Source: Sinonovacula constricta
Lineage: Eukaryota; Mollusca; Bivalvia; Cardiida; Solecurtidae
Direction: 5' to 3'
Length of the DNA stretch: 64,000 nucleotides
NCBI GenBank assembly: GCA_007844125.1
Contig: CM017558.1
Coordinates: 58,133,051 to 58,197,050, forward strand
Shown here: positions 26,431-40,573 of the stretch, one piece after another
Position numbering within the stretch: the stretch's first letter is position 1
How the letters are laid out: each line of letters begins with the position of its first letter
Position numbers and translations under genes: made by a program
The notes under the pieces: generated by a model
The model's input: only the letters and a program-made list of their open reading frames with translations
Databases searched by the model: none
Told to the model about the DNA's origin: nothing

Positions 26431-26800
26431 GTCGTGAACTTCTAAATTTTAAGAAGGAAAATATAAGTAACAAAGGATAAAATCACCGGTTTGGTAGGCT
26501 CAGAGGATCAATGAAGGTTTCATTTACAGTTTGAGTGTTTTACATTGATTCCCGAGACCGAGATTTCAGAAATGTGAAGATTATTTCAGGCGAGCGATCG
26601 CGGCTTTGTATCGCGAAGTCGAGTGTGGATATTTTGGAATTCCCGATCAACAAAATAAAAGGATATGAGGTTTGAAAATTCAGAATCGACTGAAAATGAC
26701 TTAAATCATATTGTAATCGATATAATTTTAATGTTAAATCGGAAAAAGTGTTATAAATACATTTGATTTTTCGGAAACATCCGATTCACAAGGGGGAAAA
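26430..26800 (+). other. Probable CBP 5' leader with upstream ORFs
   Basis: If transcription starts near 26.4 kb the leader is about 370 nt. It holds ATGs at 26511 (7 codons), at 26572 (ATG followed directly by TGA) and at 26665 (33 codons, stop at 26764-26766, 34 nt before the CBP ATG). An intron within the leader cannot be excluded. Confidence 0.4.
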
Positions 26801-26885
26801 ATGGCCGACATTGCTGGCGATGGACCCCCGAGTAAGAGGCAGAAAATTGCATCACCTGCTCTTACTCCAAGTGGAAGCGATTCAG
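26801..26885 (+). CDS. CREBBP: CBP exon 1 (start codon)
   Basis: The ATG at 26801 has A at -3 and G at +4, a good Kozak context. It encodes [15 protein letters not shown], which lines up with the DGPP-x-KR amino terminus of vertebrate CBP/p300. The exon ends in phase 1 before a GTTCGT donor. Confidence 0.92.
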
Positions 26886-29800
26886 GTTCGTAGCCTTTAA
26901 AATATTTATTCTTTGCTATCATCTACTCATTTTCATGCGAAGAGCTAATTGCCATCGCGGATTTCCCTTATTTTTGACGTTTGTTTTGGTTCGGTACTCG
27001 GCAAGAACCAGCCTCATTTTCGTTTTGACTTCCATCGAGAAATATGACAATTTATTTTTTGATATTTTATTCTTTGAGAATTCATGCAGTGTCACAATAC
27101 AGTTTGCACATGTAGATTTTGCCCACAATTGTACCATCTGAAGATTGTTTCCGCAAATGTTTGCATTTGTGATTTTTTCGAAGCTTTGCATCCTTTGATT
27201 TTCACTTCATTAACATTTTTAGATTTTTCTTACCTTTGTTATGTCATAGACACATTTAACATCAAAAGAGCTTTGTATTATGTCTGTTTGGAGCTGCATT
27301 CAAGCTCTATTCTGCTATATGAACATGCTCTTTAAGCCAACTATGTTTCTGTGTTTAATTCATGTTATGATGAAATGTAATCATTTCTTTCCTTAAAACT
27401 TCCATTATTTTCTTTTAGACTTCCACCTTATCCTGGACAGTATTGCTGACCTTCCTGATGAGTTGATGTCCTCTGATAACACTCAGAATGGAACTTCGGA
27501 CACTTCTCACATGGGTGGTTCTCTCTCCAGCCAGGACAGTGCTAGTCAGAGACATCAGCAGCTCTCGCAGCTCTTGTCCAATGTGTCGACTCCATCAAGT
27601 AGTGCCAATAACAGTATAAACAGTTCAAATGTGGGCATGACCAACACTGCTTTGAGTAATGCTGTGAAAAGTCCTATTTCCATAAACCTGCAATCACCAC
27701 CACATGGACTTCAGAATAAAGCAGGGCCACCAGCGTCATCTCATTATCTTTCAGACAGTAGTAACTTCGTGTCAAGTAGTTCTTCGTTTTCTTTAGCCAA
27801 TTCCACCTCATCAACATTATCATCTATGTCAATGCCGAACTCACTCAATAGCATGTCAACAATGCCGAACAGTATGCTTAACTCGCTGTCTATGTCACCA
27901 CAACATGTCAACAGTATGTCCCACCAGCAGCCAAATCAAATGATGAATGGGCCGCAAGCACCTCAGTTTTCTGGTGTCGCGAGGCAGGTGCGTGGTGTAA
28001 TGATGTCTAACACTGGCAACAGCATGAACCCAGGGATGGGTATGTCACAGTCAAACATGTTAGGAGCACTGAACAACCCGCAGATGTCTCGACAAACTAT
28101 GGACCACACTGGTCTAGTGCCGAGCACTCAGCAACAAATGATGAAGGTAAGAAGCTTCATTGCTCGATATCGATTTTGTGTGCTTGAAAGCTGTTGTGTC
28201 ATTAGGTAATTAGTTGAACATAAGAGAGGTGGTGAAATCTTACCTATGGTTCAGGGCTTTTTCAGGGGTTTTGGGGAAAAAGGCTCCAGCCCATTTTTGA
28301 CGCAGTAAATATTCAAATTTGTTAAAAAATAGTATCGACAAATCAAACCAATTGGGAAATTTCAACATTTATTTTTCTGCATTAAGGCTTAATCTGCCTT
28401 GCTTTTATGTCCCTGAAAGTGTTACAGAGCTTTTCCAGAGTTTGTTTAGAAGCTCTGCAGGGCCTTCAATACAGATTCTCATAAAGTTGGAGAGTTTTTC
28501 CTGGCCAAGGGAGCTTCTCAAAGAAGTGCATAGAAGGTTCATGGTGCTTTAACTTGCGTTAAGGTATACGGCTGGGTAAGAGTCTATTTTTTCACCCGTT
28601 ATACATACATTCACGGAAAGTAGTTTTCACAGATCACCGATCAAAAGTAAAAAAACGATTTGCTTAATTGGAAAAGTCTTGATTTCATGGTTTCTTGGTT
28701 ATTTATTTTTTAAAGGTAAAAGTCATTTTGGTTAAAATGGGAATTAATTTATGAAATTGGGATTGTTTTCTTGAAATTGGGGAAAATGGTCGCTATTTGG
28801 CATTGGGAACGGGATCCAATATCGGCTCCGTGAGACAGGCTGAAAAAGCTCTGTATGGTTCTTCCTCATTTGTATCTCAGCTTCAGTTGCATTTGTCTTG
28901 TGAACAACTTTTATATACAATCATATAATGTTTGTAAGTGCAGGGAATGACTCAGTAAAAAAAAACATAGCATTTTGCCACCTCTGTTAATTTACCTGTT
29001 AACACAACCTTCCAAATTTTAACACACTATTTTTATCATTGAATTGTTTAAGTTGCCTTATTTTTTTAAAAGTTAATGAGTAATTTTGTGTTTCTGATAA
29101 ATTCAAGTCCTATCTGACGGATTGGTCAGTTAAAAGAAATAAAATGTGAAAAAGTAAATTTAAAGTAAAGGTTCAGCAAACTGCAACCGTATAATGGCAA
29201 TCTTCGCCTTAATTCTTTCAAACCACTTGCCCCTTTGGGCAAGCCACTAGGAAAAATAGCTCGTCCAAAATTGGTTTCACTAGCCTGAAAACATCATTGC
29301 AAAACATCAAACCAGGTCTTTTGACGTATCCCAACCAAGGACTGGTCTCTGCCATTTTTTTTTTTTTAACAAATGCTGGCGTTTGCCTGCATCCACTTTT
29401 TTATTTTTGTGTTTGTTGGGCTAAGGTTTTGTTTTAAGGGGGCCTGACCGCCACCGAAATACTTCAACATTTATGATGAGGAATCATATCACAGTAAAGT
29501 TTTTAACTTTCGGCATGACATAAGTACGCCATGAAATTCCATAAGCAAAATGAGCAAAATGGAAATCAATTTAAATCTTTTTGAAAATATTTTCATATGT
29601 AATATCAGAGGAAATTAGTATATGAATATATAAACAGAAATTGCAAGATGAAATTGAATTGCGCATTCTTTCTATGAATGTTACATTGTTGCAATAGAAA
29701 ATCACCATTTGTCGATTTCGCAAATGACTAATTGCATACATTTATCATTTGCACAAAAAGCATTTTAGTGATACAGAACACTTTGAAGACCGCTTAACAG

Positions 29801-32800
29801 ATCGACTTTTTTCCCTGATTTGGGGAAGTTTTCTTCATTTTTCACCAACGTAACAATAAATCAGGCTTTTGTGTACAGATAAATCACTTGCCCTATGGGA
29901 CAAGCGCTCATGAATTTCAACTTGCCCAAAATCAAAATTACTTGTCCTGGGCTTCAGGCAAGCTGGTTACGGCGAAGACTGTAATGGTCAAGTGTCTTAT
30001 GGTATTTCATGTACCTGGCTGCAATAGCTCATGTGGTAGAGCATCAGCTTGAGGATCAGGAGGTTGTGTGTTCAAATCCCTGCCGGGTCAAAACCAAATA
30101 CTTTGAAGTTGGTAGTAGTGGCTTCCCTGCCTAAGGCTCGGGGCTAAGGGGACAGCATTACGCCTGGCTTGTTGGTGTCAGTATAATTGACCGGACGGGT
30201 TCAGACCCTGGGCGCCTCAAAAATGCCCCTGTGCTGTAATGATAGAAATGTTGCTGCACAATATTGGCAATAATGCAGACAAATCCCAAAATTTTTAATT
30301 GCCGAAATGTGGAAATTACACACATTGATGCATATTAGTGACTACAATGGACGCTTGAGCGAACTTGACTATAATAATCTATTGGAGGAGTTTAGAACAA
30401 GAAAATAGAGAGATGACCTTTTTATAAATATGCAAGATATATAGTTAAACCTGCACATTTCCCCCCTTTTTAATTAAATGCTGCAGCATTTTCCCCATTC
30501 TCTATTGCCCAGGTCTTGCCCCCTTTTCTTCAGAAAAAAAAACCACGAAAAATTGCATAATAAACAGGGTTCTCTAAAATGCTAAATTCTCCTGATGGTG
30601 CCCATCATTTCTCTAGATAAAAGCATAATCAATTAGGCTTTAGTTTTTAAAATGCTTTGATTTTGCTGCAGACACACTAAGTATGATACACAAATAATTT
30701 TTAAACAGAGATCATGCCTGGAGGCTGAGTCGGGCAAAACCACAGGTTCAGTGTTCATTGAATGAGACCTGATTCTACTGGCATAAGAAAACAAAAATAA
30801 AAAAACCTAGTGTCCTAATTGATTAGATAATTGCTTATTATTAATGAGTGGTGATCATCAGCTTCATTCAGAGTAGAGAAGGTGAAGATATTATGCATAA
30901 CAATCTTGCATTTGGTAGGGATAGTGCTTTCCTTGTTCTTTGTTTACAAATGCTATCTAGTTAAGTCTGTTATTTGGAACAACATTTCAACATAAACTGT
31001 AACTCTAATCATTCCACCCAGTTTTGCTAAGTACATTACAGCAAAACTCTAAAGCTAAAAATTTAAAAAGTTTTGATTTTAAGCTTTAAAAAACTATATT
31101 ATTTCCAGCTGTTAAACTAAGGGAAAATCGCTTACTTAGAAATATTCTATAAAACCCTGCTACATTATTATTTTACAAATCATGAAAATAACATAAGGGT
31201 AGTTTTATGACAAGAAAATTGTATTTTCAGTCAAGTAATTTACAAGTCCTCCTTTTCTGTAAATGCTCAGCTTCTTTTTATCCTTTTATGAGCATGTTTT
31301 GAATTTTCGTTTTTCTGAAATCATGTAAATGGTGAAAAAATAATTTTTTATTAACAAATACTGCAATGGCAACTGTTTATGTAAAGAAAGTTTTGTTTGA
31401 ACCCTTAAGCATTCCCATGACCCCCTATCTGTTCACAATATGTCACCTTATAATGTTAAAATATTTCAGAGGCGAGTGGAATCTTTTTTAAATGCTTAAA
31501 TTTTGGACTTAATGGTAAATTGTGCCCATTTACATTGCTCTACTGTGGTAATTGAACATTGAAATGACCAGTAAAAATAAATTACCAGAACCATTCAAAG
31601 AAGGTTAAAAAAAACCTGCTGTTCAACTGAGATGTAAATATTGATGCTGAGAAAGTTTAAACAATTTGCAGTTGTTGTTGTAAGTAGTTCAAGGCATTTT
31701 TTCCAACTTTTAACATTTAAGATGTGATGTAATCAATTGACTGGTATAATTGTATTAAAACTGGCAAAATGTTGCCTTGACCCTCCCAGTGAGCCTCATA
31801 GTGTTCACAGACATTTTTTTTATAATGCAGCACAATTTCCAGGCCAACCACACCTTTTTCTAGGAACATCTTCAAAACTACTATATAAAAGCAATCAAGT
31901 CTTTTGTAGCACTAGCACAATAAGCTAGTTGTGCAAAATACTTTTTTGGAAGACAATTTTAGCTTGCAAAAACATTTCAGTGAGTGCTTATTTGGATAAT
32001 AAAATTTAAGATTTGATAAACATGTTTATCATGACATTTTTGGTTTAAATTAGTTTTAACAGTACTGTAATTCTTTGAAATTTCCTCGCCTTTTCAAAAT
32101 AAGCAAATAAATTTTGCATTGTGATTGATTAATAATTGACAACTTAATCTTTTAAAAATATATTTAACAAATTATATTAATATTTTCTGCTATTTCCATC
32201 TAGATTGCTAACCTAGTAATAGTATTTAGTTGTAGCTTTTCTTTAGTGAGCTGTATTAGAGTGTATGCTGTCTGTAGTTTTTCTTAACTCTTTTATAACA
32301 TGTAGAGCTCTGTCCTAACCAGTTGGCTTCTATTTGCAGCCTAATGGGCCGTTTGCAGGCTATAGTGTACAGGCACAGGGTCATCCCATGTCCGTGCCGA
32401 CATCTAACTACAACACGAACAACCCTTCAACTGTTTTGTCTTCTATGTCATCACCTCCTCACAACTTACCACAGGCTAATGCCTCTAATACTGTAAGTAT
32501 ACAACAGAAGTCTGCAGGGTTGTCATTGGGAGGCGGCTGGCGGCCGATTTGACCGCCTCAAATGTGAAGAAAAAAATAAAATCGGTCAAGAGCATGCCCC
32601 CGGGCCCCCCTAGCAGGGCTTTGTGCCTTTGGCGCTCGCATAGCCTAGCCTCCTCAAAAGTTAATTGAGCCCGCTCAGAATATTTCTAGTGACAACCCTG
32701 GTCTGTACAGGGTATAGATCAAGCCATATGTGATATGCAGTATGCAAAACATCAGAAGGTTAAGTAGGAAAAATTGTGAGGAAAATATAACCTTGGTAAG

Positions 32801-35800
32801 AGAGGCATGTAATCAAATTTGGTATCATGTACTGTTGTCAATGTTCTGTCTAGGATTTTAAAGTTAGGAGACAAATGCCCCACAAACTCTAAAAAGTATG
32901 GGACATGTCTAAAACATGTCTTATACTGGGCCACGGTTTTTACACTCTCTGGAAAACGGAAATGGATCCTGAGTGTTTTAAACATCAACGATTTTAACAA
33001 AAATCTGATTTTTTAAAGGCTAACAAACCAAGTCACCAAAGGACTTATATGTGTAAAGTAAGTTAAATATAGGAAGTGCATGTGTGAAACATCCACTTGC
33101 CAACTCCCGTAAGTGATTATAGTTAAGTGATTCTGCCTTGAATGGCTCTTTGAAAATTAACTAAGTGTGTGCTTTAATGTATTATAAGAATACATGCAGT
33201 TAACTTTACATATCATATTTTTAATTTTGTGTACAAGTAAACACAGCGTGTTTAGTTTTCACCTTTCACATAAAACATTTTAAGCCTCAAAAGTTGCGTG
33301 TAAAATGGTTCAATATGGAAATCGGCAAGTATGCCTAATTTTTGTTCATAACTATGCAAACACACACATGCGAACAAAACCATTTTTTACTAATTATGCA
33401 TAGTAATAAAAACTATTCTAGCATTGTATCACTTTACAAGTATCAGTCTAAGGCACATTGCAGTCATTTAATCCATATTATATCACCTTATTCCGATAAA
33501 CTTTGCCCTATTACACTTTTGTTTAAGTTCCTCTGTATGTGTTTCATTTCTTTTACTTTCAAAGGATGCAGTTCTTCCAAAGAAAACGATCAATGCTTTT
33601 TGATATCTTCCATTTTCTATTATCGGAAATGGGAATCTGTCACATATGGCCTCTTTTTCGTTTTGCTGTGTCACATGATAATAAAAAATCGCCTATTGGG
33701 AAACTAGTCTATTTACCTTTGATTTTTTTGGTTTTGTTTGATTGTTTTCAGCAATAGTTGGTTTTGTTGTTGAAGGAGATGGTTTCAAAAGATAACATTT
33801 TGTGGAACAAGGTAGCGTTATCAGAGGTTGTGAAAATTGGTTGAAAAGGGAGTCCCCAAACCAGATTTACTTAAACCAGCCAGCCACTCAAAATTGTCAT
33901 AACAACACACAATCCCAGATTTTCCAGCTTAGTACAATTGTTTATCTATTTTGTCATTGGCCAATTTAATAGTAAAATTCACTGTGCCAGGATGCATTTC
34001 CATACAACGATTTTATATGAGAATGTTGTTAAAACCTTTTCCTTAGCAGAAGCACAGTTTGTAATACCATATATAGTGATGTACCATATCATTACACTTC
34101 ATTTATGGAAGAACTCTTTGAAATTATAAATGTATAGAAAATGCACATAAATGTGGAAGAAATACAACAAAACTGTACATAAGTATTATCTATTTAACTA
34201 AATCGATGAGGAATTAAAATGGCATAATAATGAATATACATAAATGTGAAGAACAAAAGAGTGCATAAAGAAGAGAAAAAGGATGAGGACAAAGAATACA
34301 AAAAAAGGAACACTGCAAGCAGAAATAAAAGATGATTTGAAGAGAAGACCTGACCAAATATTTTCAAACTAATAAGTAGTGCTTGTAGAGTAGACTTAAT
34401 CAAAATTTACCATTTAGATAATATTACAGCCAACAGATCTTCTAACTGTAACCAATAACATTTACAAATTAAGCATTTTGTTAATATTAAATTAATAATA
34501 CTTATTACACAGAACCATCTAATTTGAAGGTTAAATAATCCTTTTTAAAGTAAAACAAATATGAATTAATGCACAAATTCACACACACCTAGCTGTTAGT
34601 GTTACAATATGTGGATCATTAACAATTCCAAATGATCTTGGTCATCAGTTAAAGGACAAGAATATCAGTGTAAAGCTGCTCAGACCAATCTCTTTAACTA
34701 TTTGGTCAGCCATACTTTTAACACAGTGTTTTCTTAGGCATTTGGAAGCTTTTATTTTATACACAGTATAGTCCCCAATCTGTTCCTTATTCTGAGTGCA
34801 TTGGGATTGCTAATAATGTAAACGTCAAATTGAGTTTATACTGCAGCAGTTGCCAGCAAACAAACAAATATGCATATAACACAGTTTTCTATATTGTCCC
34901 TTTGAGGTGTTTACTTATTTATGACTCTCTGTTACTGTAGCAGATGCCAGCCCAGCCCCTTCAGCATGCTGGTGTCCCCGGGCAGCCCCAGGCCCCAGCA
35001 GGACCGGCTGGACCAGGTCAGCCTCAGTCGGCAGATCCAGAGAAGCGGAGACTTATCCAGCAGCAGCTGATTCTCTTGCTGCATGCTCACAAGTGTCAGA
35101 GACGGGAACAAAACAATGGAGAAGCATGCGCTCTGCCTCATTGTAGAACCATGAAGAATGTCCTCAATCACATGACTACATGTGATGCAGGGAAATCCTG
35201 CCTTGGTAAGTGTTACTACTTCATTTTGTGTGTCTCTGCTTCCACTTGTTGTTCAGATCAATGAAGTACCAAACATAGATTCAAGTACAAGATAATTAGA
35301 AGAATTCTGTAACTCTTGGATCATCATTCGTGATATATACCAAATCTGAACACTACCAGGGTCTGGATTTTCTCATTATTTCTCCTGAAATCCAACTGCA
35401 GGACTAACTAAGATCTGTCACTTCTTGGTTTTAAGACGATTGCAAGTAATCCTATGAGTTCTAGATGGTACTTAAAGTATGTTAAATGTCATGTTTATTA
35501 TGAGTTACCAGAGTGCATAAAGATTTCCTTAAAATTGTAAACTTTATTACTTTATGAGTCAGATTTAGTCAGTTTTTCTGATGCAAAACCCAGGATCTGT
35601 GTATACTTAACTGTCTAAATGTTTAAGTCTTACTTTTTTTAACTTCATGTGTTGTGGGTTCATCATCCAACCAACCGTGTTTAGTTACCTCAAGACTGTC
35701 CACTTAAAGCATGTAGTGCTGTTTTCACTGACATGGCATCCATATATACCTGATAATGGCCTCATCCTGTCAGATTATCTTGGTACAGTGAGAAATCGTG

Positions 35801-38800
35801 AACTATCCTTATATCAGTTTGAGCATTAGCTAACAAGCTATACTGTTTTTGATGGCTTGTTATGTCTTAGTTCTGGTTTGAAACAGGGGCCTCCTGTACC
35901 CAGATTAACCTTATTTTGGCTGCATTACCAGATCCTGTCTGTAAAATGTGTACACATATTTAATACTATGTTTAAATAGTATATTATTGGCAGCAAGAAT
36001 GTCCAACATATTCAATGTGCTTTACTTCAGTTGCCCATTGTGCTTCATCCCGACAAATCATCACTCACTGGAAGAATTGTACTCGCCATGATTGTCCCGT
36101 GTGCTTGCCGCTGAAGCAGGTTTCAGATAGACAGAGACAGCCAGGTGAGTTCTGGCTTTAGATAACAGTTTTTACATATATATATATATATATATATTCT
36201 ATATAAGCTAAGTCATCAGTCATTTGGAGAAATATAATAACTTTTTCATGAATGCTAATTTAATTGTATTAACTATAAAAAAAAGCTTAAAGAAGAATGC
36301 ATTATAACCAACAATAAGAAATAGGAAGCTCTTTTTTGCCATAGTCATAGTACATACTGACGATGAAATGTGAAAGTAAAAAATGTCAAGAATTGGTACT
36401 CCAGCTACTCACATACACATACACACTTAAGAACCACTATCTTATGTGTTGTAAATGACATAGCTTTTTCACTTGAACCATCTGTCCATAATGTAAGTTC
36501 TACTGTTAGCCGGTTTTTAGCTTAAGTACAATATTAAAGCTATGTAAAGACATTTATACTCCTTATATAACTAAAACTATTACAGTTAAGTTTTTTATTT
36601 ACTACAAATATTGAGCAGTAATCAAGTTCTCAGCAGGATATTGTGAGAAATACTTCAGAATGTGGGCCAGGGAAAAAATGTACTTAGATATGGCTAATTA
36701 GGTAAAGGGGCAGGAGCGCATTTCTACAACTGTCATGTATGACTAGTTTCAGAGTAATTACTAGTTTTGTTCTTTTTCACTCACACTAGGTGCTCCTCAG
36801 TCTAATGCCACCACCATAGGACCCCAGACAACAAGTGTTAACAGTGTAGGACCTCCTGCTGTACCTCCAGGGATGAATGATGCACAGCTGAAAAAAGCCT
36901 ATGCTGCCCTTGGACTGCAGTACAATGCACAGCAAGCAGCCGGTCTACAGGCTACCAACCCCAACAGGACACAAGGTACCGGTCAAGGTAATTAAGACTG
37001 AATGCAATTTAAACATTCAGCATTTTTTTATGTACAGGATTCAGTTAAAATGTTTGTTAAGGTATATTATTGTATTTTTATTTTACTATTCTTGGAACGA
37101 AAGTGGCTGTTTTATGTAAATGAGTCGTTATAAGTTATTAAAAAGGTTTGAAAAGTGTGATAAACTTAAGAACTTACGAAAGCAACTGCAACACATTAAC
37201 AAATATTGAAAGAATGTTTTTAATGCGGCAAGGATTTGATAAAGAATTACATCTCTTTCAATGTCTTTGATTTGCAGGCGGTCTTGGTTTGGCAGGTGGA
37301 GCTGGTCAAGGGACAGTTGATGCAGACTCCTAACACCTTGAACCCCAAGATCAACACTACAGGTGCCCTCTCTGGGACTGATGGGGTGCAGATAATGGCC
37401 CAAACAAACAGAGGCACCAAGGAGTGGCACCAGAGTGTAACACAGGATCTTCGTAACCACCTCGTCTATAAACTGTAAGATTACCTTTCAATTTATCTCT
37501 TGCTTTAGATTATTTATAGATTTTTTTATGCTGAATCCCCATTATTCCTCATAAGCCTGTATCGACATTATTTTTATTTTGAATATATTGCTTTACAGCT
37601 AGTCTTAAAAATGAGTTTATAGCTAAAGATTGCTTTGAAGACGATAGCTATTCCATGCATAGAAGCATCTGTTTTGCTGTAATGCTTACATCTCAGTAAC
37701 ATGCATAAATTGGTATAAAACTTCCTAATGATCGTACTTACTGATAGATTTGATCTATTGTTTCTGTTTGGATTTTGTAAGAAATGAACATATATCTAGA
37801 TTGATTTAGAAATCTTTGGTGCAGGTTAAAAGTATTAGGTGCAAGTACAATCAATCAGTAGTCTAACCCCAGTTGTTCGACTGCTCTTATTGATAATTAA
37901 ACTATGAGAATAATAGAAAGCTCTTATACTAAAACCTCTTTTTTTGCAATAATTTTTGTTTCAAATCACTTGAATAGTTGGGATAAGTACCAAAAAAAAC
38001 TAAAAAAAAACCCAACTAGGTCTACCATGTAAATAATGTAAACTGGTTCACTGATGAAATAATACTTAAATTGGGACACATTCAATATAATAAAACACCC
38101 GGACCCCACATCATTACAGGCTAAGACATGTTAAATTTTTTAAAATATTTAACGTTTAGTAGATGAGGAAATGTAGTAGCAAGTGCCTGTTTTATGAATT
38201 ATCCAGTTTTGAACATTTTGCATGAATGTTCAATTCAATAGTTTCTCCTATTGTTTCAGTGTGCAAGCTATTTTCCCAACACCTGAGCCCACAGCCCTAA
38301 AGGATCGGAGAATGAATAATTTGGTGACATATGCTCGGAAAGTGGAAGGAGATATGTATGAGACTGCAAACAGCAGAGTATGTTACGTTACATTTTAGAA
38401 TGAATTATGTTGAAGTGTATTGGTAAAGTTGAAATAAGGTGTATTTAAGAATTTGCCTGATGTCACCTACAACTGCTACTTTTTCTGCATTTAACTCCTG
38501 TAATAAATAATTTATACCAACTTGACTTGAATCCTCTAGATTTTAAGGACAGTTTCTCATGTATGCAGTTAAAAGGTCAAGATCAGGGGTGTGTTGTCTT
38601 TCAAAGTTGTTACCACTTCAAAATACATTGGTATTCTCTGAACCAGTCTCTGTGTGTTAATTTCAGTACCAGCAACTTACTATGTTGAACTGAGAATAAT
38701 AAGATGTACATATACTTGTAATCAGATTTACGCCCTACCCCTTTATCTTGAGCTTTTAATTAATTGATAGTTTACTAAAATCAAACCTAGTTAATCATCA

Positions 38801-40542
38801 TTTATCCCTTGACACATTCCTGTGTAGGAGCAGTACTACCATTTCCTGGCTGAGAAGATTTACAAGATCCAGAAGGAGTTGGAGGAAAAACAGAACCAGC
38901 GTCGACAGGAGCAGCAGAGGAATCAAGCTCCAGGGACAGCCAATGACATCCGGCCACCTGCCAGCATAGCCAACAACCTAATAGGAGCACGTGCAACAGC
39001 CAGTGAGTATAGGGGTTGAATGAGTGTTAAGTAGCAACTGTTGTCACAGTGAGTTCAGATGTTTTATTGAAGTAAGAAGCATCTGTTAAGTGTGGGTAAG
39101 AATAGGATGGTCATAGGTTTTGCCTCATCAGAAAGGAAATGTCTGTTTTTTCTCTATGCATTTCTATAAATGACTCAAAATATTGGCAATTAGGTACTTT
39201 TAACTTAGAAAGTAGAAAAAAGAGATAATAAAAAAATTATTGAACACGAAAGTAGATCTGTCAAGCCTTCATTTCAATAGTGAAAATACTGTTTTCTTTC
39301 TATGAACTAAATACTGTTCACATAGTATTTAGGCTAATGTGTAATCTGTGTGTTACATTGGTATTGAATAAGCTCCTAGTTTTTCGCTCTGTTAAAAAAA
39401 CACTTTTTACTTTTTCCTTCTTGCTATTTTTATCATCAGAGAACATCAATTTTCTTTCCCTTTGTAGATGGCCCAATGTCAACCCCCACATCAGTGGTTG
39501 GGATGCCCGGTCCTAACTCTGCAGATCCATTTGGAATATCTGTCAGTCAGTCGAATATGAGTTCCAGGGATGGGTCTAAGAATGCCTGGTCTACAGACGC
39601 AACAGCATCGCACAACACCACCACTAGTATGTAAAACACAGCACATTTCATTGAAGTTTAACAACAATATTCTTGTAGCATCTACATTAAAAACATTATG
39701 TTCTAATTTACCTATACAAATTCACCGGACATGGTAGCGCAATCGGTAGAGCGTTGGCTAGAGGTATGGGAGGCCTAGGGTTCGATCCCGGGCAGTGACA
39801 TGCCAAAGTCGTTAAAAATGGTAGTGGTATAGCTCTTTGCTAATACGCAAGCAAAAATAAGGGTAGGCTAATTCCACGACTGGTTGACCCAGTGTCAGGA
39901 TGTAACTAGGTGTGGTATCATGCCAAGTGTTCACGGCATGCTTTACACAGTGAAGGCAGCACTATATCTGCAGCATGTGGATAACTAAAATACTGTTGGT
40001 GGGACGATAAACCCAATAAACAAACCTATGCAAAATCATAACTTGTATAGTTTTTATTATTTATTGATCATTGAATCTAAAACTATTACACATTTCCTGT
40101 TCCAACACCAAAAACAGGCTAGTACAAAAATAGACCAATTCAATAGGGCTAATGAAGCTGTGCAGTTGATGAGAATGTGTTTAAATACTTTGTTAATGTA
40201 CAAAAATATTGATGGTCATCAATTAAATTCTAATTAATTATTTAATTTTAATTTCATATTGAGGCCTTATTTTGGTGGTAATTTCATATTTAGGCCTCAT
40301 TTTGGTGGCACAATTGTAGTGGCCTTCACCTTTCAGATTTGGGCCATGATGGCAGTCCTCAGCAAAACACTAGCCTAATACCATTTGACCTATTTATGAA
40401 TAAAAAAGTAAAATTCTTTTTTGGGATTCATTTTCAGATGAGCCTCCCTGCCAATCCCCCTCCGATGAATACTGGCCTTAACCAGAACCACTTAGAGCAG
40501 TTTGGCAATCGCCTACCAGGAGGAAACCTGCATCAACAACAA

Positions 40543-40573
<31 letters not shown>

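Noticed and set aside
30018..30090. Possible tRNA gene
   Set aside because: A and B boxes are present but the cloverleaf stems are poor and it continues into a SINE body shared with another copy.
40337..40437. Extension of CBP exon 11 to an upstream acceptor
   Set aside because: Open and in phase with unedited exon 10, but it includes a polypyrimidine tract and non-CBP-like residues. Kept only as the alternative model.
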